From the NCBI GenBank assembly GCA_963277665.1, contig OY728159.1, forward strand, positions 1,019,917,343 to 1,019,981,342: a DNA stretch of 64,000 nucleotides, written 5' to 3'. Numbering within the stretch: the stretch's first letter is position 1; each line of letters starts with the position of its first letter. Under the pieces are notes generated by a model that searched no databases, was not told where the DNA came from, and saw only the letters and a program-made list of their open reading frames with translations. The position numbers were made by a program, and so were the translations under genes. Below are positions 23,561 to 35,596 of this stretch, in pieces. The stretch comes from Viscum album. Taxonomy: Eukaryota; Streptophyta; Magnoliopsida; Santalales; Viscaceae.

Positions 23561-25410
23561 ATATTTCATATATTGAAAAAGGAGAAAAATAGACTTCTCC
23601 ACCTTCTAATGGACTTTTCAATCATGAGCCAGGTATTGAATCAAACTTACCTAATATCGTTGATTTTGAAGATTGTGTTGATGTGCATAATGATTTTTAA
23701 GGTTAACAGGTTAGAGTTGATATTTCTGATGCACCTTTTCTTTTTAATGATCTAGTTCTAGGGGTTATTAATGAACTTGTAGTTCCACTCCAAAGGTCAT
23801 CATGACATCATACCATTTCTACTTAGTATTCACCTAACGTGTAGGTGATCCTCACTAAAGGGGGAGAACCAGAATATTTTGATGATGTAATGTAGAGTGA
23901 TCAAAAATAAATTTGGTTTGCGGCAATGGATGATGAGATGAGATAATTTCATGACAACTATAATTTTGAGCTGGTAAAGTTAACTACAAGTAAGATATAT
24001 TTTCAACATTAGTGGATTTATCCTATTAAAAATGTTGAATCTGGTTATGTTCCACAAAACAAATAAAGGCTAGTGGTTAAAGTCTTCTGTCAGAAGAAAG
24101 GTATTTATTTTGATGATATTTTTTTCACCTGTTGTCAAAAATGTCTTCCATTCATGTTGTTCTTGTTCTGGACACTATTTTGGATTGGTTGATTTAGAAG
24201 ATGTATGTGAATACATCTTTCCTCAATGAAGATTCTGATGAGGAGATTTATATAGAGTAGCTGGAGGGTTTTGTTGAAACTGGTAAAGAGAATCATATTT
24301 TCATGTTAAATAAAAGATTGTATAGTTTGAAGCAATATCTGAGGTAGTGGTATAAGAATTTTGATTCTGTCATTTTTCATCTGGGTTTTAAGAATACATA
24401 TTATAATAATTATATTTTTGTTTTGAGATTTATTGATGATTATTTTCTTATACTATTTATTTATGTTGATGATATGCTCATTTTTGGCCATGATACTTCT
24501 ATAATTTATAGATTGAAGAAGGATCTTTGTTAGTATTTTTCAATGAAAGTAATTGGACCAGCATAATAGTTTCTTGGAATATTGAACTCACGTGAAATAA
24601 AGGACAAGAAATTTTGGTTATCTCTAGAGAGATATTTTGATAAGGTTCTTTAGATATTTTCTATGGATAGAGAGAAAGTGGTTAGTACTCCTCGAGATTT
24701 AAATTTTAAGCTTTGTACTAGTCAGTCATTGTCTACTGATGAAGAGAAAGAGAGGAGATGAAACAAAGACCATATTCATATTCCATTCGATATTTGGTGT
24801 ATGTGATGCTATGTACTAGACCTGATATATTTCATGCAGTTGGTGTAGTCAGTAATTTACTATCTAATCTAGGTAGAGAGCATTAGAGAGTAGTGAAGTA
24901 TATATTTCATTATCTTCATGGTACTTCTGATTTGAGATTGTGTTTTGGTAGTGGGGAACCTATGCTTTGTTGCTTTATAGATTTAGATATGTAAGGAGAT
25001 ATTGATTCAAGGAAGTCTACTTCAGGCGATTTGTTCTCATTTGTAGGGGATATATCTATGCAGTCTAGATTATAGAGATGTGTTTCTTTATTTAACATAG
25101 AGTATGAGTTCATTGATACTACAGAGGCTTGGAAATAATTTTTTTGGATAAAATATTTTATTCAAGAGATCAATATTAATCCGAATAGGTATGTTTTATT
25201 TCATGATAGTCAGAGTGCTATTATTTGGTAATGAATTCCACTTTTCACGATGTTCGATATCATTGGATCCATGATTTCCATGATTTGAGGCAATTAGAGT
25301 TTTATAAGATCCACAGTGATGACAATGAGAAAGAAATGTTGACCAAGATTTTTCCCAAAGGTAAATTTGAAACTTTTCAACTGATTTTAGGGTTGGTGAT
25401 TATCCCCAAT
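23561..25410 (+). pseudogene. C2 copia reverse transcriptase and RNase H pseudogene
   Basis: The reverse transcriptase is split by many stops, but its catalytic box is intact: YVDD at 24462-24473 in FIYVDDMLIF. Upstream, AAMDDEM (23920) marks the RT N-terminus. The RNase H domain at 24840-25400 is clear: VVSNLLSNLGREH, KYIFHYLHGTSDLRL, GDIDSRKSTSG, NIEYEFIDTTEAWK, DSQSAII, then RYHWIHDF and the IHSDDNEKEMLTK tail in an open run at 25225-25476. A purine-rich PPT (gatgggggagt, 25418-25427) and the 3' LTR follow immediately. Confidence 0.9.
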
Positions 25411-25428
25411 TCATTCGATGGGGGAGTT

Positions 25429-26159
25429 TGTTGGGGTTCTCCTCATGTGGGGACTTCACATGGTTCTTTTAAATAAATAATCATAAAAGATAAAAAAATA
25501 TAATAGATATGAATAGGAGATACATGAGATAGGAAGAGGATATATATGAGATATCATGAAGTGACTCTCCTTTATATACAATACGTGTGACTCTTCTCTC
25601 ATAATTCTTTTTGGGGTGGTGTAGTTGCGTTTTCATGGAGAGGTTTTTAGATTTTCAACTGGTAGAACTAATCTGATCTGATCGTCTTTCATATGTGGTG
25701 GTTTTTTATCTGATCTCAGTTAGTTTTCATCTCCATTTTAGTTCAGAGAGAAATATCACGATTTCATAGTTAGATCTATTTGTTTTTCTTTATCAGGTTG
25801 CATTCTTTATTTTGGGCTTGTTTCAGATAGCATATTCTCTCCTCCATTGATCCACAGTTTTATCTGCATATTATTTTTGATATATCATTCAGATTTGGGA
25901 TTCCCTTCATTGTACTCTTGATTATTTTTGGATCTATCTTTTTGGACTAGGTCACAAGGATTTTCCCTTTTTGGGTTTTCCACTTTAAAAATTTATGGTG
26001 TCAATATTTATTTTTCAGCACACATATATTTGATCATTTCACATCTGCATTAATTTTTAAGGCTTGTTTAAAGGGAAAGAGTTGTTTTTAATGTGCATTT
26101 TCATTGTTGTTGTTTGTGTGTTAATCGTTTTACATCCTTCCCATGAAGTTTCACCAACA
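25429..26159 (+). mobile_element. C2 copia element: 3' LTR
   Basis: 731 bp, starting tgttggggtt after the polypurine tract and ending caccaaca, so it keeps the inverted TGTTGG...CCAACA termini. It pairs with the 5' LTR at 20693-21395. The base after it continues as the NTD motif of polygalacturonase copy 2, so the element abuts coding sequence. No target duplication is found at its two ends. Confidence 0.9.
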
Positions 26160-26752
26160 CTGACAAGATTCATTTCCAGATGTCCATCTGTGTGACCATC
26201 CTAGGTTACACTATCATGACAGGGGATGAATGCATGTCAATCAGCCCGGGAAACACCGGACTCTAGAACTAGATGGTTGGATACTGACCTGGACATAGGA
26301 TCAGCATCAGAATCCTAGGGAAGGATGAGATGGAGTCAGGAGTAGATAACATGAATGTAAAAGTAGTGAAATTCACTGGGATTCATAATAGAGTGAGGAT
26401 CAAATCGTGGGAGCATCCTATTATAGGTTCTGTGAGTCACACCCTCTTCCAGCAACTAAGGATGATCAACATTGAGAACGCCATCATCATTGACCAGAGC
26501 TACTACATTGACAACAACCACTGCCAAGGACCTGTGTCAAGGGTGAAGATTAGTGTCCGGACGTACGAAGACATACAAGGGATATGGGCGACGATGGTGG
26601 GGGTGAAGCTAGACTACAACCTTGTTAACCCCTGTATCATAATCCATATGGATAATGTGAATCTCACTTATAATAAATATCCTGCACAATCGTCCTACGT
26701 CCATGCCGCTATCACTACCTCGAGTGCTTCTCACTCCTATGAATACCTCTAG
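26156..26752 (+). pseudogene. Polygalacturonase (GH28) pseudogene, copy 2
   Basis: C-terminal half of a plant GH28 polygalacturonase; the family cleaves alpha-1,4-galacturonan in pectin, often in pollen or during wall loosening. All four conserved family motifs are visible in order: NTD (as NTDKIH at the C2 border), GDD with the second Asp changed to Glu (GDECMSI), GHG changed to GHR, and RIK intact. From 26330 an open run of 140 codons ends at a natural-looking stop at 26752. It contains IIIDQSY, VKISVRTYEDIQG, VGVKLDY and NVNLTYNKY. Stops after GNTGL and before the GHR block and the altered catalytic residues make it dead. The N-terminal half and any promoter are missing, removed at the C2 junction. 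Confidence 0.9.
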
Positions 26753-27270
26753 AAGCGAAGCCCTCCCCCAATACCTCAAATTATACATTCATTTGACCCA
26801 AATCATATACAAATGACTAAGGAATATTTTTTGTTACTAATATTACTACAATAAAACCAAAGTTTTCAATTAAATTGATTAAAAAATATCTATAGTATTT
26901 ATTTATATTTTTTTACATATTTTTTATTTTTATTTCATCATCAAATTTTGTTATATCCATCCATTTTTAATAGAATGGTTTTAAGAAATAAAATTATTTT
27001 AATATATTAATAGAAAACATCTATTAATGATAATGTTTTTTTCAAAAATAATGAAATTTTTTCTTTGAAATTTATTTAAATGAAAATTTAATTTCAACAC
27101 ATCAAATTTTTTATCCCTTGAACAATTTAAACTAATGTGATATTTTCAATTAATGGGGAAAAATTACCACCAAATATATAAATTTTTTTAACTCAAGATG
27201 ACTTTTATCAAAGTTCAAACTTCATAAAAAAGTTTATTCCTATAATCAAACCAATTTTTATCTTAGTAAC
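26753..27270. repeat. 3' flank of polygalacturonase copy 2
   Basis: Matches 20207-20692 throughout. Past the point where copy 1 is broken by the C2 LTR (tatcttag) it continues with taacgatacc and then enters the AT-rich block and satellite B. This shows the order polygalacturonase, flank, AT block, satellite. Confidence 0.8.
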
Positions 27271-27274
27271 GATA

Positions 27275-27530
27275 CCTAAATATAAGAAAATTAATATTTT
27301 TATGTAATATAGTCTGCATATGATAATTTATATTCTTAATTACATGATATATTAATGATATTATGAGGTATACTATTATTTATACTCTTAATGATTATAC
27401 TATTAAATTTATATTAATTATTAATTGTACTATTAATTAATAATTATATTAGGATTTGTTAATTAATAATCTATATAAATTATATTGTGAATCATTATAT
27501 ATAGTTTATAATAATTATATCATTTAACTA
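27275..27530. repeat. AT-rich block next to satellite B, copy 2
   Basis: Aligns with 18606-18870 (atattaatgatatta, tatactattatttatactc, ttaattaataatctatataaatt) and ends at the same position relative to the first satellite monomer. Confidence 0.75.
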
Positions 27531-28590
27531 AAATGAATTTCAGATAGTTTTCCTAAAGTTTCAAGATAATCCGAACTTGTATACACAGTTTTGGGTACAT
27601 GATGCATGTTTTACACTAAAATGACAGTTTTATATTGAAACCCAAAAATTTTAGTCTAACCCGGTACATCATGTATTTGAATGATGTGTGGTTGATTAAT
27701 ACACAACATAATAGAATTTTCAATCATTTTACTAATGATTGAAAACAATATGATCTCATTTACTCAGTTCAAGCAATGTGACATGGGTTTTAGAGTAAAA
27801 CAACATGTTTATATTGAAGACACACACATTGAGTCATACTATCCACATCGTGTGTTTGATTAATGTGTGATCAATTCTGACACAACAAAAATACATTATG
27901 GATCATTATCCAAAATTTATTATAAAATATGATCTCATTTACTCCGTTTTGTCTTTGAGACACATATCACACTAAAATGATATCTTTATATTAAAAAAGT
28001 GTAATTTGGGTCATATCAGAAACATTGTGTGCCCGATTGGTGTATGGTCGATTTATACACATTAAAGATCAATTATGGATGGTTTTGATAATTTTTTAAA
28101 GAAATATGAGCTTGTTTACTTGATTTTGGCTATGTGACATGTGTTTTAGAGTAAAATGACACTTTTATATTGAAAACATGCAATTTGATTCATAATTGAC
28201 ACATCATGTATCAGATTGGTGTGAGTAAAATTCATACACATAAAAAATGAATTATAGATCATTTTACTAATGTTTCAAGACAATATGAGCTCATTTAATC
28301 TGATTTTTCTATATGAAATGAATTTTATACTAAAACGAATTGTTTATATAAAAACCATGAACATTGAGTCACACAGAACATATCATGTGACCAATTGCTG
28401 TGTGGTTGATTATTACACATCAAAAATGAATTATGGATCATTTTTGTAATGTTGGAAAGCAATATGATAATTTTTAATCGGTTATTTTGTATGTGACGCA
28501 TGTTTAAGAGTAAAATGACACTTTTATAATTAAAATTGGAACTTTGATTCATACTTGCCAAATCATGTGTCTTATTGATGTGTGGTAAAT
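27531..28590. repeat. Satellite B array, right block (about six 179-bp monomers)
   Basis: The anchor ttatattgaaa or its variants occur near 27629, 27809, 27984, 28162, 28341 and 28522, a 175-181 bp period. Monomer phrases are those of the 17.8-19.8 kb blocks. Confidence 0.88.
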
Positions 28591-29060
28591 CCCTAGGAAT
28601 CTATGACCAGAAGAAATATATCTTTAAATCAGACTTTGGGTGTCTTAGGGTTTCTTGAGGATTCCCCACTTTCATGAAAGTAAACCTTCATAGTGGACTT
28701 TTTGTTTTATATGGAAAATTTTATAGAAGTTAGCTAAAAACCTCTTGTGATTCAAAACACGATACAACCACACTTTGGCATTGAAGGTTTGGGAAAGTTA
28801 GTTCTAAATCCATTAATTAACTTATAAAACAATGGAATTTGTGTAATTTCACTCTCAACAATATTCTTTTTTGTGAAGATTGTGAATATATATTATCTAT
28901 AAGGGTTAGTTTTATTAATTCAATATGTAAGCCTAAATAACCCCTAGAGTTTTTTCACTTTGATCTATAGGGTACTTCTAGGGTCACCTACCATGGTGGA
29001 GGTTTTTATTTCATGTTATTTATTTATTAATACTCTAGGAAGTTCTAGATTCATATACTC
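28591..29060. other. No recognised feature
   Basis: Unique-looking, moderately AT-rich DNA between satellite B and the C3 copia remnant. It has no frame or motif that I can assign, and may be older host sequence. Confidence 0.4.
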
Positions 29061-30000
29061 AACAATAATTTTGGTGCCATTCAGAGTTTTAAGAAATGAA
29101 AAGATGTGGTAGAAAGTTAATGTTGTAAGAAACTCAAATACTTAAGAACTGAAAATGGTTTAAAATTTCTCTCCACTGAATTCAGAGAGTTATATGATTA
29201 TGATGGAATTAAAATATACCAGATTGTTGTGGAAACACCAAAATATAATGGATTAGAAGAAAAAATGAATTAGACTATTCTTTAGAGGGTTAAATGAATG
29301 TTGTCCCACTTAAAACTCCTTAGGTCCTTCTAGGATGAGGCTGCCTCCAAGATAGTCTACATAATTAATCGCTGCTCATCTTCTGATAATTATTCCAAGA
29401 CACCTGAAGAGATCTATAAAGGTTCACCATCGATCCTTCCACACCATAGAATTTTGGGATCCATATCTTATGATCATACCTGTACAAATAATCTAGTTCC
29501 AAGGGATATGAAGTGTATAGTCAAGGGTTATCCAAAGGGTGTTAAGGGTATCATCTATGAATAGATAAAATAGGTTATCAAAAGAATATATTCAATAAAT
29601 ATATTGTGTTTCATGATATTGGTTTCTCTAATGGTAGAGGAACAGAATTTGAAGAGTCTTCTAATAATAATAGAGAATCATCAAGATCCCCAACACCCAT
29701 TGGTGTTGAAGTTCCATTAGAATCTGAGGACCAATCCCAATCCCTATCTAGGATTGGTTATTCTCCTCCCATTCCCCATGCTTAAAGTTAATCTGATTCT
29801 AATTCATATTTTGAACCAGAAAAAGAGGAACAAGATAATCAATGAAATTATCATCTCACCTAAGATAGAAAGAGAAGAGTTATTAGGCCTCCATCCTGCA
29901 TCAATTAGACTGATATTTCTTCATATGTTTTTAATTTTGCTCAAGATTATTTTAATGATAAACCTAAAAATTATAATCAAGCCATTAAGTCCCAAGATTT
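29061..30000 (+). pseudogene. C3 copia integrase and linker remnant
   Basis: Starts inside the integrase core of a Ty1/copia element: the region around a TENGL motif (29145), FSPLN/FRELY, and PKYNGLEEKMN, which holds the catalytic Glu position. The integrase C-terminal segment follows in a shifted frame with DEAASKIVYIINR, KTPEEIYKGSPS, HRILG and the KGYPKGVKGY phrase near 29525. The hydrophilic linker before RT (Ser/Glu/Pro-rich, 29640-29900) is also present. The element's gag, protease and 5' LTR are missing. Many stops make it a pseudogene. Confidence 0.85.
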
Positions 30001-31560
30001 CACTAAGTGGTTCGGTTCTATTCAAAAAAAGATGAGCTCACTCCTTAATAAAAACACTTGGGTTGTTGTTTCCAAACCTAATAACCAAAAGTTTATAGGA
30101 TCTATGTGGATATATAAGAAGAAGGAAAACAATGTTGGACAAACTAAAATCAAATTCAAATCCAGAATGGTTGATAAAGGCTTTATTCAATTTGAAGGTA
30201 TTGATTATAGTGATATATTCTCTGAAATAGTTAAAAATTATTCTATTAGAATTGTTATTTCTTTTTCTAACAAGTTATATTTACATGTTGAACAATTAGA
30301 TGTAAAAACTTCTTTTTTTCATGGTACCCTTGATGAAAAAATTTATATGACTTCTCTAGATGGATTTTCAAAGCTGTTTAAACCCAATAATATTTTTCTT
30401 ATTAAGAATTATTCATATGGGCTTAAATATTATTCTAGGAAATGAAATAAAAGTTTTTATTCTTTTATGATTGAAAATAATTTTTCCAAAAATAAGTTTG
30501 ATTAATGTGTATACTATAAAACTATTAAACATTCATCTATTTACCAGTTGTTATATGTTTATGACATGATTTTAATATGTAAAAACAAAATGATAATAAA
30601 TTATGTTAAGAATCAATTGAACTATATCTTTGAAATTAAAGACTTATTATATTCCAATCAGATCTTGGGTATGGAAATAATTAGAGATTGGAAGGCTCAA
30701 ACATAGCACTTATCTCAGTTTTCTTATGTTAAGAAGGTATTAAAAAGGTATCTCTTTGAGAACATTAAACTTTTTAGTATTAATTTAGCACAAAATGTTA
30801 AATTGACTTTGATAGAATCCCATAGAAATAATGATAAGGATTATTTCATGAAAAAGATTCTATATGCTAATGTGGTTGGGAGTCTTATGTATGATATGGT
30901 CTATTCTATACGAGATATAGCAATTTCTATTTTCACTTTGAGTAGTCTTATGGGAAAACCAAGTAAGCCTCATTGTAATTCATTAAATAACATCCTTAGG
31001 TTTGTCTCTATGTCTAATAAATTTTTCATTTGATATGTCTTAAATTGTAGTTTTAGGGATGAAATTGTTAGATTTATTGACTCTCATTATGCTGTAGATG
31101 TTGACATTAAAAAATCTATCACTAGTTTGGTGTTTCTTTAATATAGAGGACTAGTCTCTTTTGAATAAAACATGACATCAGTGGTTTCTCTATAAACTAC
31201 TGATCCAGATTATATAGCCTTGATAGAATCCATAAAGGAGGCTATATGGATAGAAGGCTTTTTTTCTGAGTTGTCTTTATCCACTGGTAGTATAATAGTC
31301 CAATGTCAGAGCCAATATACATTGCATCTATCTAAAAACTATGTATTATATGGTAGATCAAAGAACATTGAAATTAGACTTCATTTTCATAGGGATGTTA
31401 TATAATCTAGGACAGAGAGTGTCACTAAGATACCCATTAGGGACAATACAACTCATAGTTTGACTAAGGTCGTAATGCTGTCCAAGTTCTTGCATTGCCT
31501 CAAAATATTGAACTTAGTCCAAATTCATTAACTTAGGTTACGAGAAAAACTTTCTTAGTT
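30001..31560 (+). pseudogene. C3 copia reverse transcriptase and RNase H remnant
   Basis: The RT N-terminal part is open for 137 codons (30032-30442): LLNKNTWVVV, IGSMWIYKKKE, KSRMVDKGFIQ, EGIDYSDIFSEIVK, VEQLDVKTSFFHG and EKIYMTSLDGF. The catalytic box at 30554-30565 reads YVYD instead of YVDD, so polymerase activity is lost. Next come ILGMEIIRDWK, LSQFSYVKKVLKR, VGSLMYDMVYSI and LSSLMGKPSKPH. RNase H ends with EAIWIEGFFSEL and KNIEIRLHFHRDVI (31220-31404). Only a handful of stops interrupt it, so C3 is less decayed than C1 or C2. Confidence 0.9.
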
Positions 31561-31571
31561 TTATTTAATTT

Positions 31572-32412
31572 CAAGGTGGAGATTTGTTGTTTTATACCCC
31601 CTTCATATATCTTTCAATTTAATTTCTTCAGTTTTTATTTATATGATTCATTTCTATCTACCTAAGGGATTTATGTCTTGCATGGTGCTGTAATGCTTGC
31701 AAGTGGACTGTTCAATTTATGTTGCGTATGTTTGTTTACTGGAACTATTTGGTTTCTCATTACCTATTTAAGCGCTTAAATTTGGACCATTGATCATGTG
31801 TGATCTAACAGATGGTTAGATCCAGTTGTACCTGTTTATCTAAGCTTTGATCTTGGTAGCCTCTTCTGTGCTAATGTTACAACACCACCTATCCCACCCA
31901 TTGTACCACCTTCTATTATGCGAGCTATCAGTTTCATCTTAGTTGTCTATGGGGCTATGATACTATGGTTATGACCACAACATCTGACATTACCTAGGAT
32001 ACAATCCTTTCCTTTTTCTATTCTCCTTGATCAGAGGAAATGAATATGTTTATACTCGTGGGTTTTTTATATGGTTTTGGATCCTAATATTCAAGATTGT
32101 GTTCCCTTTACTGAACATAGAGGATCTTGAAGGTAGAAGAAGGAGGGAAGGATTTCTCCATACATATGCACTCCCCTCCATATAGTTTGGGCCACCACCA
32201 TGAAACTGAAGTACCTCTCCAGTGGAGATTTATGGGAGATCGACTTGATCTTGGGTTTGGGTGACTATGCATCTGGGGTGTTTCATATTTTGGATCATTT
32301 TTTATGGTAACTAGGTTTTAGCTTTAGATTCCTAAATCTATAGTGATTTATTTCTTTTTATCCTGTATAGATATATATTCTTTTTGGGTGTGTGTGTGAT
32401 TCCACCCAATAG
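31572..32412 (+). mobile_element. C3 polypurine tract and putative 3' LTR
   Basis: The purine tract caaggtggagatt (31572-31584) is the usual copia PPT and is followed by tgttg at 31585, the expected LTR start. The following 0.8 kb has LTR-like composition without frames, but there is no second LTR to compare, so its end (taken here as the start of G3-like DNA) is a guess. Confidence 0.5.
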
Positions 32413-33612
32413 TGTAATGTGTTGACTCTCCATGATAGGTTTCATCATTTTCAACTAGTTCAATGGAATTGAGTGGCTGGAACCTAGTGATTGATAACGA
32501 TGAGGCTCAGCTGAGGAAGTTACTTTTTTTCTTCCATGAGAATGGATAGATCAATTGTTTGTGGAGTGGGAGGAGACACGTGAAATAGATCTAGGATTCA
32601 GAAAAATCCCATAACACACTATATGTAATCCAATATTACATGGTGTGTGGGAGCCCTAGTCCGGGGCTAGGGTCTTTGTAGTGAAGTTAAATATCATAGG
32701 TTATGTGACCCCATCACAGGGTGTGTGACAAAACCATGTAGCTCGTCATGTACCTCATAGGGTACATTGACATTGATAGGAATACATGGTCATGGACATG
32801 ACATGTACTCCAACATAGACATGGTTAGGCTATTTGTACATAGTCATAGTTTTGTACTTAGAAATGGTTAGGATTACACGGTCAAAGAAATGCAATGTAC
32901 TATGGAATGAACATGGGCATGGGATGTGTTACACAGGAAGGATCCAATGCCTAAGGGACACATCGTGTACTCCTAGTACACATTGTATACTCCTTCAATG
33001 TTTTCTTAGATAACTTTTCCTCTTCATCTTATAAAAGTTTCATTAGTGTATGTTTCGTTGATGCTTTCTACAAGGTTTAGTATAGAATCATATCGAATAC
33101 ATAGGATAGTGATCCCTACAGTAGGACTTCCTGGATATAGTTGATATAATCACTCAGTGAGTCCTGGAGTGAGATCCTCTATCATCATCTTTCCCTTGGT
33201 GGAGTTCTTGGTATCATTATAACCCACACTACATAGGTGTTGATCATCTACTGAGAAGGTTATTCGAGATTGAGTTTTTGGTATACCCCATGGCCTTTGG
33301 TGTGATACTCATCTTTGTATCATTCTATTCATACTTCCAATGTGTAATTCTTATAGTGAGATCTGATGAGCATGAATCCTCAGATAGATGCCATTAGTGC
33401 AATTTAACCCGTGGAGTGTCTTCTCCTAGAAGATTTCTATGTGGAACATTTAGGAATGATTACTAGACTATAATTATGGTTGTGTCCTTAAATTGAGACT
33501 GTGTTTATTTTTTGATTATATCTAAATATTCTTGTTAAATGTGTTGTAGATATATATCTTTTTAGAGATGATTTTTTAATGTTTTTCATGCTTAGTGATT
33601 TTGAGGTGTCTA
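32413..33612 (+). mobile_element. G3 gypsy element: 5' LTR, left part (diverged)
   Basis: Aligns with the second half of the G2 LTR (about 53.86-54.97 kb): acacactatatgt motifs, catggtgtgtgg, then a gagtgagatcctctatcatc phrase near 33165 and tattcgagattgagttt near 33262. It stops at 33612 exactly where G2 begins. Its continuation is found at 55459 on the other side of G2. The upstream border is uncertain; tgtaatgt at 32412 copies the LTR start of G2, but the first kilobase would then be deleted. Confidence 0.65.
33608..33612. other. Target-site duplication of G2 (left), gtcta
   Basis: The five bases gtcta precede the G2 LTR start (tgtattgtctc) and recur exactly after its end at 55454-55458, as expected for gypsy integration. 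Confidence 0.85.
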
Positions 33613-34669
33613 TGTATTGTCTCTAATTTTCTATGTATTATTATTGAATATTATATGGATTATTTTTGAGACTAGAAGATGAGAAGAAATATAGTTCTGA
33701 GGCCCAGTGTGTCTAGACTGAATGTTTGAAATATATTAAATATATTAAATAGAATGCATTCATATTTTTCCTGAAAAAAAGTAGAATAAATCCTAAATAG
33801 GGGAACAAATTAGAAATATAAGAGCATCATTGAGTTCATAATGTGGATTTTACCCTAGGCTCAAAATATCATTTGTCGGCACATGCCATTTGTGAAAAAT
33901 CCATCATGGGTGTGAATTAATGAAATAAGAAATAATTAATTTATTTTTTTATTTTGACACAATGACTATTTTTATCCTTTAAATGTATAGTTATGGAATT
34001 TTTTCTTAGGGTTAGCCACATAAACCCTAGGGGTTCAGATAAACATTAGAGAGATTTCCTAAAAAATGACTATGGATCAAGATCAGATCATGGATCTTTG
34101 CACCGATAGTGTTGGAGGATCTCATCAATAATGAAAACACAACTATTATTTATCAACAATCAATCCAAAGTCTAGGTAGGATGCTTTTATTTTTGATTTC
34201 ATTCCATTTTATTAATCATGGACGAATGCATATTAATTCTATGAATAAAAAGGATACACGAATCATTGATTGTGGTTGTGATAGTAGAATGTTATAGTGG
34301 TTGTGATTCAAGGATTGATGGTGACAATGGTCAGATCAGGGGATATCATGACTGGATTGAGGGTTCTTCTCCCTCCTGGGTGGTGCATGAAATTTTGACA
34401 CCAGAGGTTGTTTTCCAAGAATTCTTCAAGGGTCAGATTCCATTGAGAAAGTAATGGTAGATCTCATCTAACCAAGATCTGGGTTTAACAGAATGATTTC
34501 CATAGAGAAACAAGGTGAAATTACCATGTGATGAAGAACATAAGAGAAACTGTATATCTAGAAAATCCAAAGCAACACAGCATGTATCTCAGGATTAAAT
34601 GTCATGTGGGGCCCATTCTATGGTGGCTAGGGATTCAGGAAGAAGATAAGGATAACGAGGCTTGTGAAC
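33613..34669 (+). mobile_element. G2 5' LTR, first part
   Basis: Aligns with 52709-53987: ttttctatgtatta at the start, gactatttttatcc, ggatctcatcaataa, aatggtcagatcag. It is cut at gtgaac (34669) by G1 and resumes at 46562. A possible splice donor, ctag/gtagga at 34175, sits at the same relative place as the one in the G1 LTR. Confidence 0.88.
34665..34669. other. Target-site duplication of G1 (left), tgaac
   Basis: tgaac before the G1 LTR start (tgtaagaatcc) is repeated exactly at 46557-46561 after the G1 LTR end. The uninterrupted homologous site in the G2 3' LTR (catgtgaaccctatc, about 53980) has a single tgaac. Confidence 0.92.
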
Positions 34670-35296
34670 TGTAAGAATCCGGTTTTTTTCTAAGAAAGAC
34701 TTTGGAAGATTCTTTATGTTATTACAGAGCAGCTCCTTCAGACGGCGTGCAATTCTGAGCCCTGGAGTGTCCGGAATTAAATTTTTAGTGTGTTCACACT
34801 GGACACGCCAAATAAATGGGATAACTCCCAAATGGTGATCTGTATCAGAGATCCGAGTGTACGGATGGGTCCGGAATGAGGTTTTCACCCTAAAAATGAC
34901 ATAAAGCATGTCGGCGTGGGATCTTTTGACCCCTCGCCCGCTACCGAAATGTTAAATGGATAAATTAATTAATTAATTTATTCGTTTAATGGCTTAACTA
35001 ATGTATCTCTTAAATAGTGGCTCGGATTGGAAAATTGAGGGCACTGTTGAGTCCGGAATGTGCCATTTACCCTAGGAGGGGTGTAAGTTTCACAGGCGTG
35101 GGCCTTTTGTGAAAAACGCCGCCAAGGGCGTTTCCATAATTTAGCGGATCGGTCGTTAAATTTTATAACTTTTTAACGGGGCCTCGGATTAAAATTCTGA
35201 TACCTTCGTTGCTTTCAGAGCATGGTTTTTAGCCTAGGGGAGGCTTAATCCCGACCCTGTCCGGAGTTCGGGCCGACGGGCGGGTGGTTAAGTGTT

Positions 35297-35340
35297 TTCC
35301 ATTTAAACACTTAACCCACCCCCTCCCTCTTCTCCTTCTT
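35297..35340 (+). promoter_or_regulatory. Putative G1 LTR promoter (TATA-like box and pyrimidine initiator region)
   Basis: catttaaacact (ctatttaaacac in the 3' LTR at 42412) is followed within 30 bp by a C/T-only stretch (ccctccctcttctccttctt) and then by the GC-rich leader. The arrangement is typical for a plant TATA box with a pyrimidine-rich start region. It would leave a U3 of only about 0.65 kb and a transcribed LTR part of over 4 kb. Inferred from sequence only. Confidence 0.45.
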
Positions 35341-35459
35341 CGCCTAGACAGTGGCGGCGGCAGCCCCTCCCTCTACTCCTACACTCCGGAGAGGCAGCTC
35401 TATCAAGGCAATGGTGCGGCGGCGGACCCTCCGGGAAGCATCGGGCAACGCCCCAATAG

Positions 35460-35596
35460 GTAGGAGGTTTTGGTTTGCGTTTTCATTTCCAAACATTCCA
35501 TTGAATTCAATTTTATGTGTTGATTTGCTGTTAAATCTTTGAACAAATACCATGTACGTGTAGTATATATTTTGGTCTTTTCATCACATCTTTCAG
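35460..35596 (+). other. Possible 137-bp intron in the G1 leader
   Basis: The donor is aatag/gtaggag at 35460 and the acceptor catctttcag/aattg ends at 35596, with a T-rich tract before it. Base composition changes from GC-rich to AT-rich inside and back to GC-rich after. The 3' LTR keeps the donor (aacag/gtaggag at 42574), but its acceptor has decayed to cgg. Confidence 0.4.

Noticed and set aside
20688..26164. A 5-bp target duplication for C2
   Set aside because: The bases beside the two LTRs (tcttag on the left, ctgac on the right) do not match, and the flanks belong to different positions of the duplicated host unit.
26330..26752. 140-codon frame as a functional polygalacturonase
   Set aside because: The N-terminal half is missing, the second catalytic Asp is Glu and the catalytic His motif GHG is GHR, with stops between them and the open run.
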